From: Saccharum officinarum
Lineage: Eukaryota > Streptophyta > Magnoliopsida > Poales > Poaceae
NCBI GenBank assembly: GCA_020631735.1
Contig: CM036188.1
Location: 14,116,214-14,180,213 of the forward strand
Direction of reading: 5' to 3'
Length of the DNA: 64,000 nt
This document shows positions 22,819 to 33,948 of this stretch, piece after piece (within the stretch, counting starts at the first letter, position 1; each line of letters opens with the position of its first letter). Position numbers and translations under genes: made by a program. A model generated the notes under the pieces. The model did not search any database and was not told the origin of the DNA. It saw only the letters and a program-made list of their open reading frames with translations.

Positions 22819-22828
22819 GTATATATAG
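22819..22828 (-). promoter_or_regulatory. Putative TATA box of NLR-A
   Basis: The minus strand reads GCTATATATAC about 95 bp upstream of the exon 1 ATG. The matching place in NLR-B and NLR-C has weaker forms (GCTATACTA and GCTATAGAA). Position fits a core promoter; inferred. Confidence 0.45.
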
Positions 22829-23550
22829 CTAGCTACTTCTAAATGTCTTTTCTTGTTTTTTTGATTGTATAAAAACAATAAAACATTATATAAAAAAACA
22901 ACTTATGATAAAGACTCGCAATTCGGGGAAGTGTAAATACCACAAACAGGCGGACAAAGCTGGTGACGTGAAAAGATACAGGTAGAAACAAAATCAAATA
23001 TCAGATCATATAGAGAACTGCAGAAAAACAGGTTTCACTTACTCGGCCGCGCCCTCTGTGATGATTTCTGATTGGGAAAACTCGATGTCCGAATTGAAAC
23101 CCAGAGAGTTTACAGAGGACAGAGGTAGGAATAATGCTCCTCGAACGCAGAGTGTTTACAGCCCACAGAGGTAGGAATGACCTCGCTGCCGTCCTCGAAC
23201 AAGGCATCCACCACCTGCTTGATATGCTTGGCTCATTGTTGAGGAAAGGCATATGCGTGCTGCCACCACCAAGGAATCAGCTTTCTTAGAATGCGAGGCA
23301 ACTAGTACGAATCCGATGCTTGCCTTTGGTTTTTGCCTTTTCTTTACCACTGAAACCTTCCACTTTATTAAGGCCTGTTTGGAAGCAGCAGCCCATGTAA
23401 ATTACAGGACCATAAATTTATATCGATTGGGCTGAAATATCTTGCATAGGTGACAAGTTAACCGATAAGAACTACACTTTTTTTTTTTGAGGAACGACAA
23501 GAATTACACTTGGTTTCAGCTGTTACAAGCGTATAGTAAAAAGAAAAGGA
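22829..23550. other. 5' flank of NLR-A
   Basis: Shared with the 5' flanks of NLR-B (31870-32280) and NLR-C (55560-55930), for example 'gacgtgaaaagatacaggtagaaac' (in part) and 'gtttcacttactcgg'. Promoter and upstream DNA of the duplicated unit. Short frames here look non-coding. Confidence 0.6.
23165..23340 (-). repeat. Segment duplicated at 25965-26150
   Basis: Both copies share 'ggaatgacctcgctgc' and 'aacaaggcatccaccac'. On the minus strand both read a short frame with VVDALFED and SEVIP, upstream of which copy 1 has a stop where copy 2 has leucine. It may be a relic of a coding exon; family not recognised. Confidence 0.55.
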
Positions 23551-23551
23551 C

Positions 23552-25430
23552 AGGGTTAACGCGCGACCAGGCGCGCCATTGAGCAAACGCGCGACCCCAC
23601 ACAGCCTCAGCAGCCTGCTTGTCTGTGCGCGTTCTCCCAAGCCAAATCCAGACAGGGTTGCATGCGTCTTGACAGCCTGCTTGCCTGTGTGAGCACGTTC
23701 TCCCACGTGGTGACGAAAATAGAAAAAAAGCAATACATTTTATTTAAATTGCTATAACTTTTGAATGGTTTATCCATTTTAACTTTGTTTGCACCGGAAT
23801 GTTCTACCTGACGAGCCGAACAAAACTAGACCCCACTTGCCTATGTTTCGAAGAACTTTATTTAAGTCGCAAATTATGCGTAAAAATGTGTTAGGAGATT
23901 TTTGAAAGGAGTTGCTAACATGTAATACTAAACTTGCTACTCCAAAAATATAATAAAGTTTTTACATGGTATGCACATCGATTATTACCATAGAAATATA
24001 ATAAATTTGTTATATAGTATTTACATAAAGGTACTAACAAAATAAAGAGAGTAGCGGAACAAAACAAGACAAGCTACAACTCGAAGGGACAAATTATTAA
24101 AATAAATATTACATATGCTGCCAATTGAGGGGGGGGGGGGCGAGTTATTGTAAAACATATTAAAAAAGGCCAGAAAACATGACTTGCTGCCAACTGGGGC
24201 CATTTATTAAAAAAATGAGGATAGCGGCAAAAAAACTACAACCTAGGGGCAAATTATTAGAACAACCATTGCATAAGCTACCATCTAGGGGGGCAAATTA
24301 TTATATAACCCACTATATGAGCTGAGAAACATGACTATCTGACAATTGGAAGGATATTTATTAAAAAAGACAAGAGTAGCGCACCTAAAAAAGATAAGTT
24401 GCACCCCTGAGGGGGCAAATTATTAGAAGAAGCGTTGCATAAGCTGCAACTTAGGGGAAAAGTTATTATACAACTAACATGTAGAATTTAGGAAGACATT
24501 CAAACCTAAAAGGAAAAATGAAATAATGGAACTCAAAACTCATTAAATGGAAACTAAATTTAAAATTGAAACAAAAAAATATTAAAAGAAGAAAAATATA
24601 GAAGAGTAGTTAATATGCAAGATTTAGGAAGACACTCAAAGCTAAAAAGGAAACCAAAAAACTGAAATAGCTACCACAAACCTAAACTGAAATTGACAAA
24701 AAAACCTGAAAACTAAAGTAAACACAATGAAAAATAAATAACTGAAACATAAAACTAAAAACTAAAATAGGCATTCGAACCTGAAAGGGAAACTAAATCA
24801 CTTAAATAACTTCTAGAAAATGAAACTGAAATGACATGAAGAAAATTTATCTGAAGTTGAAAAATAGAAACTAAAAAGTAAAGTTGACACAATGAAAAAA
24901 AAACATGTGACTGAAATTGAAAATGACAACCGCAAATTTCAATTAAAAACTAAAGAATACAAAATGAAAAATAAAGTAAACTCAATGAAAACAAAAAACT
25001 AAAACTGAAATTAAAAGATACTAAAACTGGAACTGACAACAAAAAATAAACACAAAAAAAACCAAAAAAAAACTAAAACTGAAATTACCAGAAAATGAAA
25101 AATGAAATTGACAAATAGAAGGATCAAACATAAAAAAAGAAAAGGACTGAAATTGACAAATATATAATAATAATAAAACTAATAAAAGAAAACAATGAAA
25201 TAAAAACGTTTAAACGGACACGCATTACACATGAAGGATGGTTCTTGTCGCTCTTGCTTTGTGCACCAAGAGACATCCGTGGTACGACGCGTGTATGGAT
25301 TGACTTGTGGCCAATCTCTCGTGCAATTAACCGCTTTTTCCCCACGCTGCTCTGTGGTGCCGTGACCCTCGCCAGCTGTCTAACACCGCTCCTCGCTCGT
25401 CCATGAACTCGCCGTCTCGCCCATGCCAAA
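23552..25430. mobile_element. Large repetitive tract, possible non-autonomous element
   Basis: GC-rich blocks at 23552-23710 and 25225-25420 enclose about 1.5 kb of A-rich, internally repeated DNA: 'gggg(g)caaattatta' units at 24085-24450, then 'actgaaattgaca' units at 24480-25180. No coding domain or clean terminal repeats were seen. GC-rich ends around an A-rich repetitive core suggest a MULE- or Helitron-like element; this is inference. Confidence 0.35.
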
Positions 25431-25519
25431 GATCAAGAGCTCAATCGTACATCTCGCCCCCGTGAAGTCGAACGGTTCATGAAGAACATGGGCGCCAGGT
25501 CCAGGTTGTCAAGAGAGAG

Positions 25520-25965
25520 CTTTTTTTTTTTGACAGTGAGGTAGAATTACAATCCATTTGAATTAGACCTTCAAATCACGCAGGCGTCCGGCCTAACCAA
25601 GTCGTCGTATGTGTATTCCATCTAGCTTTGCATTCCCTCTCAATCTGGAGTATCTTCCACTCTTGTATCATCTAGGTGTACTTTTTGCTTCTCGGATAGC
25701 AAACCTAGCAATACCCTGACCTAGCAATAGCCCCAAAACACCACCTTCACCCGATTGCACTACAAAGGAGCCATCTACATTGGCCTTAAACCATCGTGGT
25801 CCTTTCCACAGCACTGTGCTGGTGGCCAGGTCTCATGTCTGTCATCAGTGTTGCTTTGCCCTTATCATCTCTTCCTACACTAGGCTGACTGATTTCCATC
25901 GGAGGACCAGAGGTTGATTAAGTAGCGAACAGATTCATCAATCGTGCATGGGCCCGATTGGTGGT
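25520..25965 (-). mobile_element. LINE 3' end with RNase H-like domain, 5'-truncated
   Basis: On the minus strand the sequence reads KANVDGSFVVQSGEGGVLG, the start of the RNase H-like domain (RVT_3 type) found at the C-terminus of plant L1 LINEs, where it degrades the RNA of the RNA:DNA hybrid. It ends with a short poly(A) (plus-strand T run at about 25521-25530). The rest of the LINE is missing. No clear target duplication was found. Confidence 0.6.
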
Positions 25966-26150
25966 AGGAATGACCTCGCTGCTGTCCTCAAACAAGGCAT
26001 CCACCACATGCTTCAGGTGCTTTGATAATTGCTGAAAAGCAAAGGCATTTGCGTGCTGCTGCTGCCAAGGGAACCAGCTTTAATTTCTTAGCGTGTGAGT
26101 GGCACCAAGGAATCTAGGATGCGTACGTGCCTCAGCTCAGAAATGCGTGA

Positions 26151-26683
26151 TCTTTGTTTTTGTCTTTTCTTAAAAAAAATACCTCCCTCAACTATTATGA
26201 AACTCCAATTTGCCCCATTGATGGGAAACTGAAATTTTGGACTCCTTCAAATTTTGAAATAAATCATCCTATTTACTCACTGAGTGGTTTTGGCTGCCCT
26301 CATGCCATGTTTGCCGTCCTATAGCGTCAGCTCAGCCACAAGGGAGATGAATTGGACTGTTGCGATAGTTCAAGGTGGATTAGGACTTTATAAAAAACTA
26401 TAGAACTTTTTAAAAAAAATATAAATAAATATATTTTAAAAAATGCGCATTAAAAAGATAAACTCTTATCTAATTTTACAAAATTCATCGAATTATATGT
26501 TTTAGTTCAGAAAATATGAAACTAGTTTTAGATTTTCTCGAAAATCATGCAATCCGTTACTTTTTTTTCTTTGCTTATAATTATTTGAATCTTATATGGT
26601 CTACTATTTTTGCTTTCAAAACACAAGAGCCACTATATCATATTAGAAGGCTGGATGGTGGAGGTAAGTCACTGAATCTCGGT
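26151..26683. other. AT-rich intergenic stretch
   Basis: No gene or clear repeat structure was recognised. A 77-codon plus-strand frame (26516-26749) is low complexity and runs into the SINE. Confidence 0.4.
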
Positions 26684-26985
26684 TGTTTTTTTTTCGAATT
26701 ACACAGTATAACGCAGACATTCGCAGCGCGCGCACACTTATCCCTATAAGCAACTTCAAAGACTAGGCACGCACACTCACCATTATGAGCATCTTTGAAG
26801 ATTAGGCCAGCAAATCCTCGAAATTGACGAAGTCACTATAGGTGCCTCGCCGTTGACGTGAACGTCACCTACCATTGAAAGCACATTGTCATTAAATCCT
26901 AGAAAATTCATGCCATGAGGAGTCGAACTAAGACCTGAGGTGCTACTGAGGCTCTTGTAATCATTAGGCTAGCTATTGTGATATT
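26684..26985 (-). mobile_element. tRNA-derived SINE
   Basis: Read on the minus strand it begins with tRNA-like sequence: an A-box-like 'TAGCCTAATGATTACAAGAG' and a B-box-like 'AGTTCGACTCC' (consensus GGTTCGANNCC). The body contains the complement of 'aaatcctcgaaattgacgaa', and it ends in a poly(A) (plus-strand T run 26684-26693). This matches a widespread grass SINE type transcribed by RNA polymerase III and mobilised by LINE proteins. Box mutations suggest it is old. Confidence 0.65.
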
Positions 26986-27072
26986 ATGTCTTGATATATA
27001 CTATTCTATTGAGAGTGAGTCTAGTGATGCTGCCTTTTATCAAGGAGAGAATGTTAGAATTGATTTCAACTT

Positions 27073-27560
27073 CCCCAAGCGCAGTGCCCGTTTAGCTACT
27101 AAGAGCAAGTTCAGAGTAGCGAAGCCGGACACCTAGGCAAGAAAGGTGCTCATGAAGAAGCTCGGGCTTGAGGTCGAGACGGAGAAGCCTGATGAGGCAT
27201 CCTTTGAGGAGTTTCAGCAGATTGTTGCCGCAACGCCGCTCCATGTAAGGCGGGAAGCCATGGAGGCTCTCTTTCCAGGTAGAGGCCGTTTTAGTGGTCC
27301 GGTGAGGGATGTTGAATAGGCTAAGCGACTCCAGCGCTTTGCCTTGTTATACCCTCGGTCGTAGCTTATAGTGCCGTATAGTTCTTAAATGATGTTGTAA
27401 TTGCTAGACTCTTGCTCTAGCTTGTTGGCGTTCTTGGTTGGTCCCGTACGCTAATGTCTTGCCAGCGGATGTGGAACAGTTAGAACTCGTCGATGTCGTG
27501 TAACTTTTAAACTTTCCTATCCTCTTAATGAAAAACAGGTAACGATCTGCTCGCAAAAAA
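27073..27560 (+). mobile_element. 488-bp LINE-derived element with 17-bp target duplication
   Basis: Flanked by a perfect 17-bp repeat (agaattgatttcaactt at 27056-27072 and 27561-27577) with a short poly(A) before the right copy, the signature of LINE target-primed insertion. It carries a reading frame (KRSARLATKSKF, a TAG, then KKLGLEVETEKPDEASFEEF, LFPGRGRF) like C-terminal pieces of plant LINE-linked open frames, followed by a 3' UTR. There is no reverse transcriptase. It is either an internally deleted LINE or a processed copy of a cellular transcript; the parent gene is not identified. Confidence 0.7.
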
Positions 27561-27577
27561 AGAATTGATTTCAACTT

Positions 27578-27854
27578 AGTTCATGAGTAACTGAGTCATT
27601 AGGGAGCTATGAGAACAGGATCGGTTTGAAGACCCTGGCCATCCACACCATCCCTGCTTTGACGATTATCTACGAGCACATGTGAGTCTACTCTGACCAC
27701 CAACCACTTCGTGCCTACGTCAATCAGGCATGGGAAAACTGCAGCCCTAAGGGCATCTTCATCTCTCTCTCATGAGTCAAATAATTGTAAATCAGTTACA
27801 ATAGGTGCTTCTATGGTTAGGCTAAGTAATCCTAAGCGAATCAAGTCAATCACA
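27578..27854. other. Intergenic stretch
   Basis: A 68-codon plus-strand frame begins at 27711 and runs into the NLR-B 3' flank. No gene is recognised. Confidence 0.4.
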
Positions 27855-28030
27855 AGTGACCCAGACTACAAGCAGCGCACTATCCATATATGTTCTCAAA
27901 CTCATCATATAAGTTAAAAAAATAGAAGCAGAAGCTTTGGTGTTCAGTTATGAAATCTTCTGCGGTGTTACGTGCTGTAGACTTCAGAACATACAAAATG
28001 GTTATTTGTTTACATCATCGATATGGAATG
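27855..28030. repeat. NLR 3' flank, copy B of three
   Basis: Matches 18776-18950 and 37370-37535 with scattered changes (for example 'agtgacccagactacaagcagcg'). Confidence 0.85.
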
Positions 28031-28335
28031 ACTTTGTAATAAATATGGTGCATACCGTTTGTTTGCATGTCGTTCTGATTATCTAGTGCAGAAGTAAATG
28101 GAGCCAATGTGCAAGTTTCGAATTAACATCATTACTTGTAGGTCTTGGGGAAAAAATAACATCATTACAAGTAGCAAACAGATTAAACAAATCAAACACT
28201 AGGAGATTCGAGCAGTAACTGCCAACACGGTGTAAGGTACTCTTCGTGGCACTCCGAGACCTCCAGCAGCAGCGTACAGAGACTCTGAGAGAGACTACGG
28301 GAACTGCCACACAGGCAGAGCAGCAGGCAGCAGCA

Positions 28336-31300
28336 TCAACTAGAAGCGGGCTGGATTTCACTGTGGACAAGCAGAGAGAAGAATTGTGAGCATAAAAACA
28401 TTATTTGCTTTGACAAATTCTGCTCAAAATAAAGGAAACGAGAAGGTAAAGCTGCTACTGTACAGGGTTCGCTGACCTGTCGGTCGTCGTTAGTGTGATC
28501 ACTTGTGAGATCTCTCCGGCGTGGTCAGGAACAGATTCTGTTGCTTCCACCTCCACATTGGATCCTTCAACGTCTTCCAGGTCATGGAACTTCCGGTCCT
28601 CTGATAGCCGCAGGACAGGATGATTGGAGTGTGCGTTCACTTGCTCTTCCAGCATGCGGAGCCTCGCCACCTTTGAATGATAATCGAGTGAAATCATCTT
28701 GAGCCTTGGAAGGTGCTTGACACCAATAATCCCTGACTTCAAAAAGCAGTTTTTGATTTCTATACTTTCCATCTGAGGGGAGGTGCCCTCCTCAAATCTA
28801 ATATCATTCAGAAAGGGTGTTCCCCAAATCTCAAGTGTCCTGAGGTTCAGGAATGCTCCTGTTCCAAACACTAATTTCTCCACATGGCATGCATAGTCCA
28901 AAAATCGAAGGAGCATGAGTTTTGGCAGCTCCCCAAGTATCTCCATGGTTTTATCTTCCTTTAGCTGGCAACGCCCTAAGGAAATCTTCACCAGCTGTGT
29001 AAGGTTCCTGAACCAGTCTGTCATCTCTCCTATATATCCGTACAACTTGAGGCTCCTGAGGTGGGGAGGAGGGGAGGAAGAAGAAATCAGCCATCCAAGT
29101 CCTCTATCCCTCACACTGAGAGAACGAAGGGAGGATAGCTGCTTGATGGATTCGCAAAGTATCTTACACTTTTTCTTGGAAGCCCCTTCTGTTGCCATAG
29201 TTAATTTTCTTAATCTGATCACTTTTCCGAGCTCTTTAATTGCTTTGCTGCTAGTTCTTCTAATGTCCACATACTCTAATATCTCCAACTCTTTTAAGTT
29301 TCCAATTCCTCTTGGAACCCTCACTCCATCTCCAACAGTCCTGGACCAACCACTAGAGCAGCCCATGTGTAGATCACCAACTGCTAAGGCACGGTTGTAT
29401 GAATTAGCTATTAGGATTGGCAGGCACAATGTGGCAAACAAACAATGCACTGGTTCATCTGGATCCAAATAAGAATAGTCTTTCCTAAAACAGCGGATGA
29501 TACGGAGATCTCGAAGTTTAGTGATTTCCTCTGGCAGAGTTGTAATATAAGTGTCTCCCATGTCCAAAATTTGTAGGCCTTGCATTTTTTCTATGTCACT
29601 CGGAAGTGAATAGATTTCTGACCAGTGAGCCCTGACATTCAGATATTTCAAGTGACACAAGAACACTATCTTATTTATACCGTCTTGTGTGATTCTAAAA
29701 TATCTATCCACTAAATCCAAAACTCTTAGCATCCTCAACTTAGGTGATGAAATTGAAGGTGTGAGGTTCAGATCCCAACAATTGGACCCCTGATTAGTAA
29801 AAAAAGTTAATGATCGAATGTGCCTCCAATCCATGCCTTCATTTTGGCACTGGCTGTCGTGGTATGCTACATGATGGAAGTTTTCCTCTATTACATTATT
29901 TCCATTATTCTGGATTAAGTAGATGAAATTTTCTTCTCTAGAAATTGAGACTATGATATCACGCATGATGTCATGAACTCGGCAAGTTTTAACACTTCCC
30001 TTTATACCCAACCTTGATGATTGAATCATACTCTGGCAGATTAGCTCATCAAAATACTCTTTCCCAACCTCATCAATGGTTGTCCCAATCTTCGCTCTTA
30101 CAAACCCTTCTGCTATCCATCTACCAACCAGATGATTTCTTTTGATTTCATAATCCTCAGGGAAAATGCTGAGATACAGAAGACATGGCTTAAGACGTGA
30201 GGGCAAGTGGTTGTAGCTGAAGGTCACCACCCTCCGTATTGATTCAAGGCTTGGGTTACTTTCAAGCTCTGAAGGGAGTTTTTTATATAAGTTTTCCCAC
30301 TCAGCTATCTTCTTAGTGGCTAGAACGCCTCCAATTGTGAGTATTGCCAATGGTAAATACCCACACTTCTTTACTACTTTTGTAACTAGTGTTCTCAGGT
30401 TCCCATCATTGTCCATGTCATCATGTGTTATGTTTGTCTTTCTTTCTAGCAACTTTATTGCATCATCTATTTGCAGGGGTTTCAGGTGGTAGATATTGTT
30501 TTCTGATGAAATTTTACAGTGCCTTGCCAAGCTAACATCTCTGGTAGTAACAATTATCCGACTACCTCTATTATTTGACATAGGAAGTGCAATACCACTA
30601 ATCCAATTCCAGTGATGTATTTCCCATAGGTCATCAAAAACAATAAAGTACCTCTTGTCCTGAAGCTCTCTTCTGAGGTAGTCGGCAAGGCCCTCTTCCA
30701 ACACTTTCCCGACAAGTTTTTCCAAGAGTTTCTTCAATGCATCAGCACCAAAAAATTGATTGATCATCTCTTGGAGCATCACCCTCCTGGAAAATGACTG
30801 TGACACAGTGATCCAAGCTCTATAAGGAAAACTCTTCAGAGTATCCTCCTTGCTTTCATACACTTTCCTTGCAAGAGTAGTCTTCCCTAAACCACCCATA
30901 CCAACCACACATATCACCTTAGCAGGACCGTCCATAGGGGTGACATCCATCAGAGCAATCAACTCTCTTTTTGGTGCTACAAAGCCCACAAGTTCTGCTT
31001 CATCAATGTTGCTAGCTGAGTTGTTGCGAATATCTTCCATGTTGGAATCCATCTCATCATTGATGTTGGAGGACTCAATCTTGATTAACTTGTAGCGCCT
31101 ATTCCTGCTGCTCACTTCTTCGATTCTTGATTTGAGGTTGCGAATCTGGACAGCTATTCGATGGCGATCTTTGAGCTTCATCAACTGTTTTGACAATCTA
31201 TGGCTCCCCACATGGACCATAAACTCATCAAGGCAATCTTCAATATCGTAGGACAGATCTCTTACTTGCTCTGCCCAAACCTTCACTAGTTTATCCTTTT

Positions 31301-31836
31301 TCTCGGTTACTTCAGGAGCTAGCAAAAATGCTTGCATGGTTTTTAGCTCATCTTTGATGAACCTGTGAAACAAAGGATAACAAAGTAAATTCATATTCAC
31401 ATCGTGTTAAAGAAATGAAGTTGTCCAATAACCTTCCACTTGGCACATGCAGTTTCAAACCTTCGTAAAAGGAACTTAAGCCACATGGAACCTTTGGATT
31501 CTGGTATGCTAATCACTCTGTAGAGCCTATATATGGTGGGAGGGACAAATTTTAACAGGAAAATGGTGTTCGATGTTGATTCCAGGCGACCAAGCCTCAG
31601 TGACAAACCTACTTAGTCGTTATTTGTTCGATGCATGAAAAGTCTAGATATCTGAACAGTGAGCTTAGTTATGTTTGTAATAAATCAGCTGGGACTGGGA
31701 GTCAGTTACAGCATGCTTACCACATCTCCTTCTGCACGCCCATCAGCAAGCTTATCTCAGTACGGGCGGCTGATGCCGCCTTGCTGACAGCGCTACCCAG
31801 GATCGACTTTGCCAGGCTGAGCGCTGTCTCCGCCAT
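28336..31836 (-). CDS. NLR-B: intact CC-NB-ARC-LRR resistance protein
   Basis: Tandem paralogue of NLR-A with the same exon plan. Exon 1 31721-31836 encodes MAETALSLAKSIL; a 358-bp intron follows; exon 2 is 31362 down to 28477. A predicted last exon 28336-28360 adds SEIQPASS, or the frame stops at 28455 without splicing. All NB-ARC motifs are kept: GMGGLGKTTLA, AWITVSQSFS, YFIVFDDLWE, GSRIIVTTRD, CGYLPLAILTIGG, CLLYLSIFPED, CRVHDIMRD. The coiled coil is almost identical to NLR-A, while the LRR half differs more by eye, as expected for a recognition surface. The spliced product would have 1008 residues. It acts as a nucleotide-switched cytoplasmic receptor; its specificity cannot be read from sequence. 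Confidence 0.9.
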
Positions 31837-31869
31837 CTCTGGTTACTCTTCAAAACAATCCAGCTCGCA

Positions 31870-32345
31870 GTTCTACCGATCACACTGGGAGGCTGAAAGC
31901 ATCAGTATTCAGTACAAGCACTGGATATCTTAGTATAGCTATGTCTAATGTCATTTCTTGAAATCTTTCCTTGTACAAACAATCTAAAACTTTATAGTAA
32001 GGACATGCAATTTGGGAAGTCACCCGAATTTTTTCGAAATTCTATAATCTGCTGTTTTATTGTGAACACTTAATACCACAGATGGGACAAAGCTGTTGAC
32101 GTGAAAAGATACAAGTAGAAACAAAAAAAATCAGATCATCCAGAGAACTGCAGAGAATGGGTTTCACTTACTCGGCCACTCGCTCTGGGGTGATTTCTGA
32201 TTCGGGAATCGAAACTCAGAGTGGTTACAGAGAATAGAGGTCGGACCGTAGGAATGCTCTTGGAACGATCAAGCCCACAGACCACAGAGGAGCAGTTATA
32301 TTATCATTCTTCACGAATGGTGGTGGTGGATGGTGGGGTTAGTTA
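31870..32345. other. 5' flank of NLR-B
   Basis: Shares blocks with the NLR-A and NLR-C upstream regions (for example 'gacgtgaaaagatacaagtag' and 'gggtttcacttactcggcca'). The TATA position reads GCTATACTA on the minus strand, weaker than in NLR-A. No gene. Confidence 0.6.
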
Positions 32346-32361
32346 AGTTATAGCAGTAGCT
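32346..32361. repeat. 16-bp target duplication of the LINE (left)
   Basis: agttatagcagtagct is repeated exactly at 33933-33948, bounding the LINE insertion. Confidence 0.85.
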
Positions 32362-33932
32362 TTTTTTTTAGATAATGGATAAAACAAATATCCGGCCTCT
32401 ACATCCAAGGATGTACACAGCCCATTATTACAAAGTTTTGGAGGAAAAAAAATGAGAAAGCCATAGTCTTATAGATCGACCAGGACGCTAGTTCAAACAA
32501 AATAAATGTTTCCATCATTTATTGGATATCTCTAAAGCAATAATTTTCAATTTCTTGCTCATCGTTGAGAGTGCGTCCTTGGCTGTCTCATCACGCTGCA
32601 GCTGGGCCCAAGAGCGTAACCAGTACGCTCCTCTGAAAATTACCTGCATAATAGAGCTAGATTTCATTTGATTAAAAACAACATCATTACGGCATCTCCA
32701 GATAGCCCAAAACATGGCAGCCACCCCCACCCAAATCAAATTTCTAATCCTTTTATTTTGATTAGTCAGCCAACTACCAAACATGTGGCTGATTGATCTA
32801 GGTTGGGTCAAACTAGTAGCAAAAAAGATAATCCTCCAAATCATTTTGGTAAGGGGACAGTCTAGGAACAAATGTTGGATAGTTTCATTCCTATTACAGC
32901 AGATGCACTTTTGACTCCCCTTCTAATTTTTCTTAGCGAGGTTGTCTTTGGTTAAGACGACACCCCTTTGCAAGAACCAAAGAAAGATTTTAATTTTTAG
33001 AGGAATTTTTATCTTCCAGATCTTCCTATGACGAAAAGGTGTTTGTGTATCTATAAGATAGAGATACATTGAGCGGACAGAGAACAAACCAGATTTGGTT
33101 AAACTCCATCTGAAGTAATCTGAACCTTCCACCAATGCGACATTTGAGATCCGTGCTACTAAACTAAGCCACTCTGTAAGTTTATTATCCACCAGAGCCC
33201 TTCTAAAAGAGATGCTTAGTGGGCTAGTAGTCATCACTTTTGAGACTGTTGCATGAGGTTCCCGGACTATATTATATAAAGATGGATATTTAACTTTCAG
33301 AGGCTTATCTCCTACCCATGTGTCGTCCCAAAACCTAGTGTTGGTTCCATCTTTAATATCGAATGAACCATTAGCCAGCACCTCATCTTTGATATGCATG
33401 AGGCCTCTCCAAAAATGAGAGTCATTGGGTTTGGCTGCCACCTGAGTTAGGCTCTTGGAGGTTAGGTATTTATTCTGTAAAAGAGATTGCCATATGCCTT
33501 CTGTGTTTAGAAGATTAACCAGCCATTTGGCTAGAAGGCATTTATTTTGCAATTGTAAATTTAGGATACCTAATCCTCCTTGGTCCTTGGGACGACAAAG
33601 GATGTCCCATCTGGCAAGGCGATATCTATGTTTATCAGAGGAGCCTTGCCAGAAGAACCTTGATCTATAATGATCTAGGTTTTTAATGATCCCTTTAGGG
33701 ATCTCAAAGAAAGACATCATAAACATAGGTAAGCTGCTTAAGACTGAATTAAGCAGAACTAGTCTACCCCCATATGACAGGTATTTTGCTTTCCAACAAG
33801 AGAGTTTCTGTTTGAAACGATCTTCCACCTTTCTCCAATCAGAGTTCAGGAGTTGTCTATGGTGCATTGGGATCCCTAGATATCTGAAGGGGTATTCCTC
33901 TGCGTTGCATCCAAAGAGACTAGTATAAAAGG
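32362..33932 (-). mobile_element. 5'-truncated L1-type LINE upstream of NLR-B
   Basis: Minus-strand translation gives the end of a plant L1 reverse transcriptase and its C-terminal zinc-binding region: LSCWKAKYLSYGGRLVL, SRFFWQGSSDKHRYRLARW, QGGLGILNL, IPLKIKIFLWFLQRG, CICCNRNETIQHLFLDCPL. One stop sits near 32923 between the two long frames (32923-33867 and 32515-32871). The 3' end carries poly(A) (plus-strand T run 32361-32369), and a perfect 16-bp target duplication bounds both sides. Only about 1.57 kb of a full 5-6 kb element inserted. It lies about 500 bp upstream of the NLR-B ATG and may affect that promoter. Confidence 0.85.
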
Positions 33933-33948
33933 AGTTATAGCAGTAGCT

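Noticed and set aside
24124..24141. Run of G bases as a G-quadruplex or regulatory site
   Set aside because: A single homopolymer of about ten Gs in repetitive DNA; no spaced G-tracts and no gene nearby.
28915..29472. 185-codon plus-strand frame
   Set aside because: Antisense shadow of the NLR-B LRR region, and the same shadow occurs over NLR-A.
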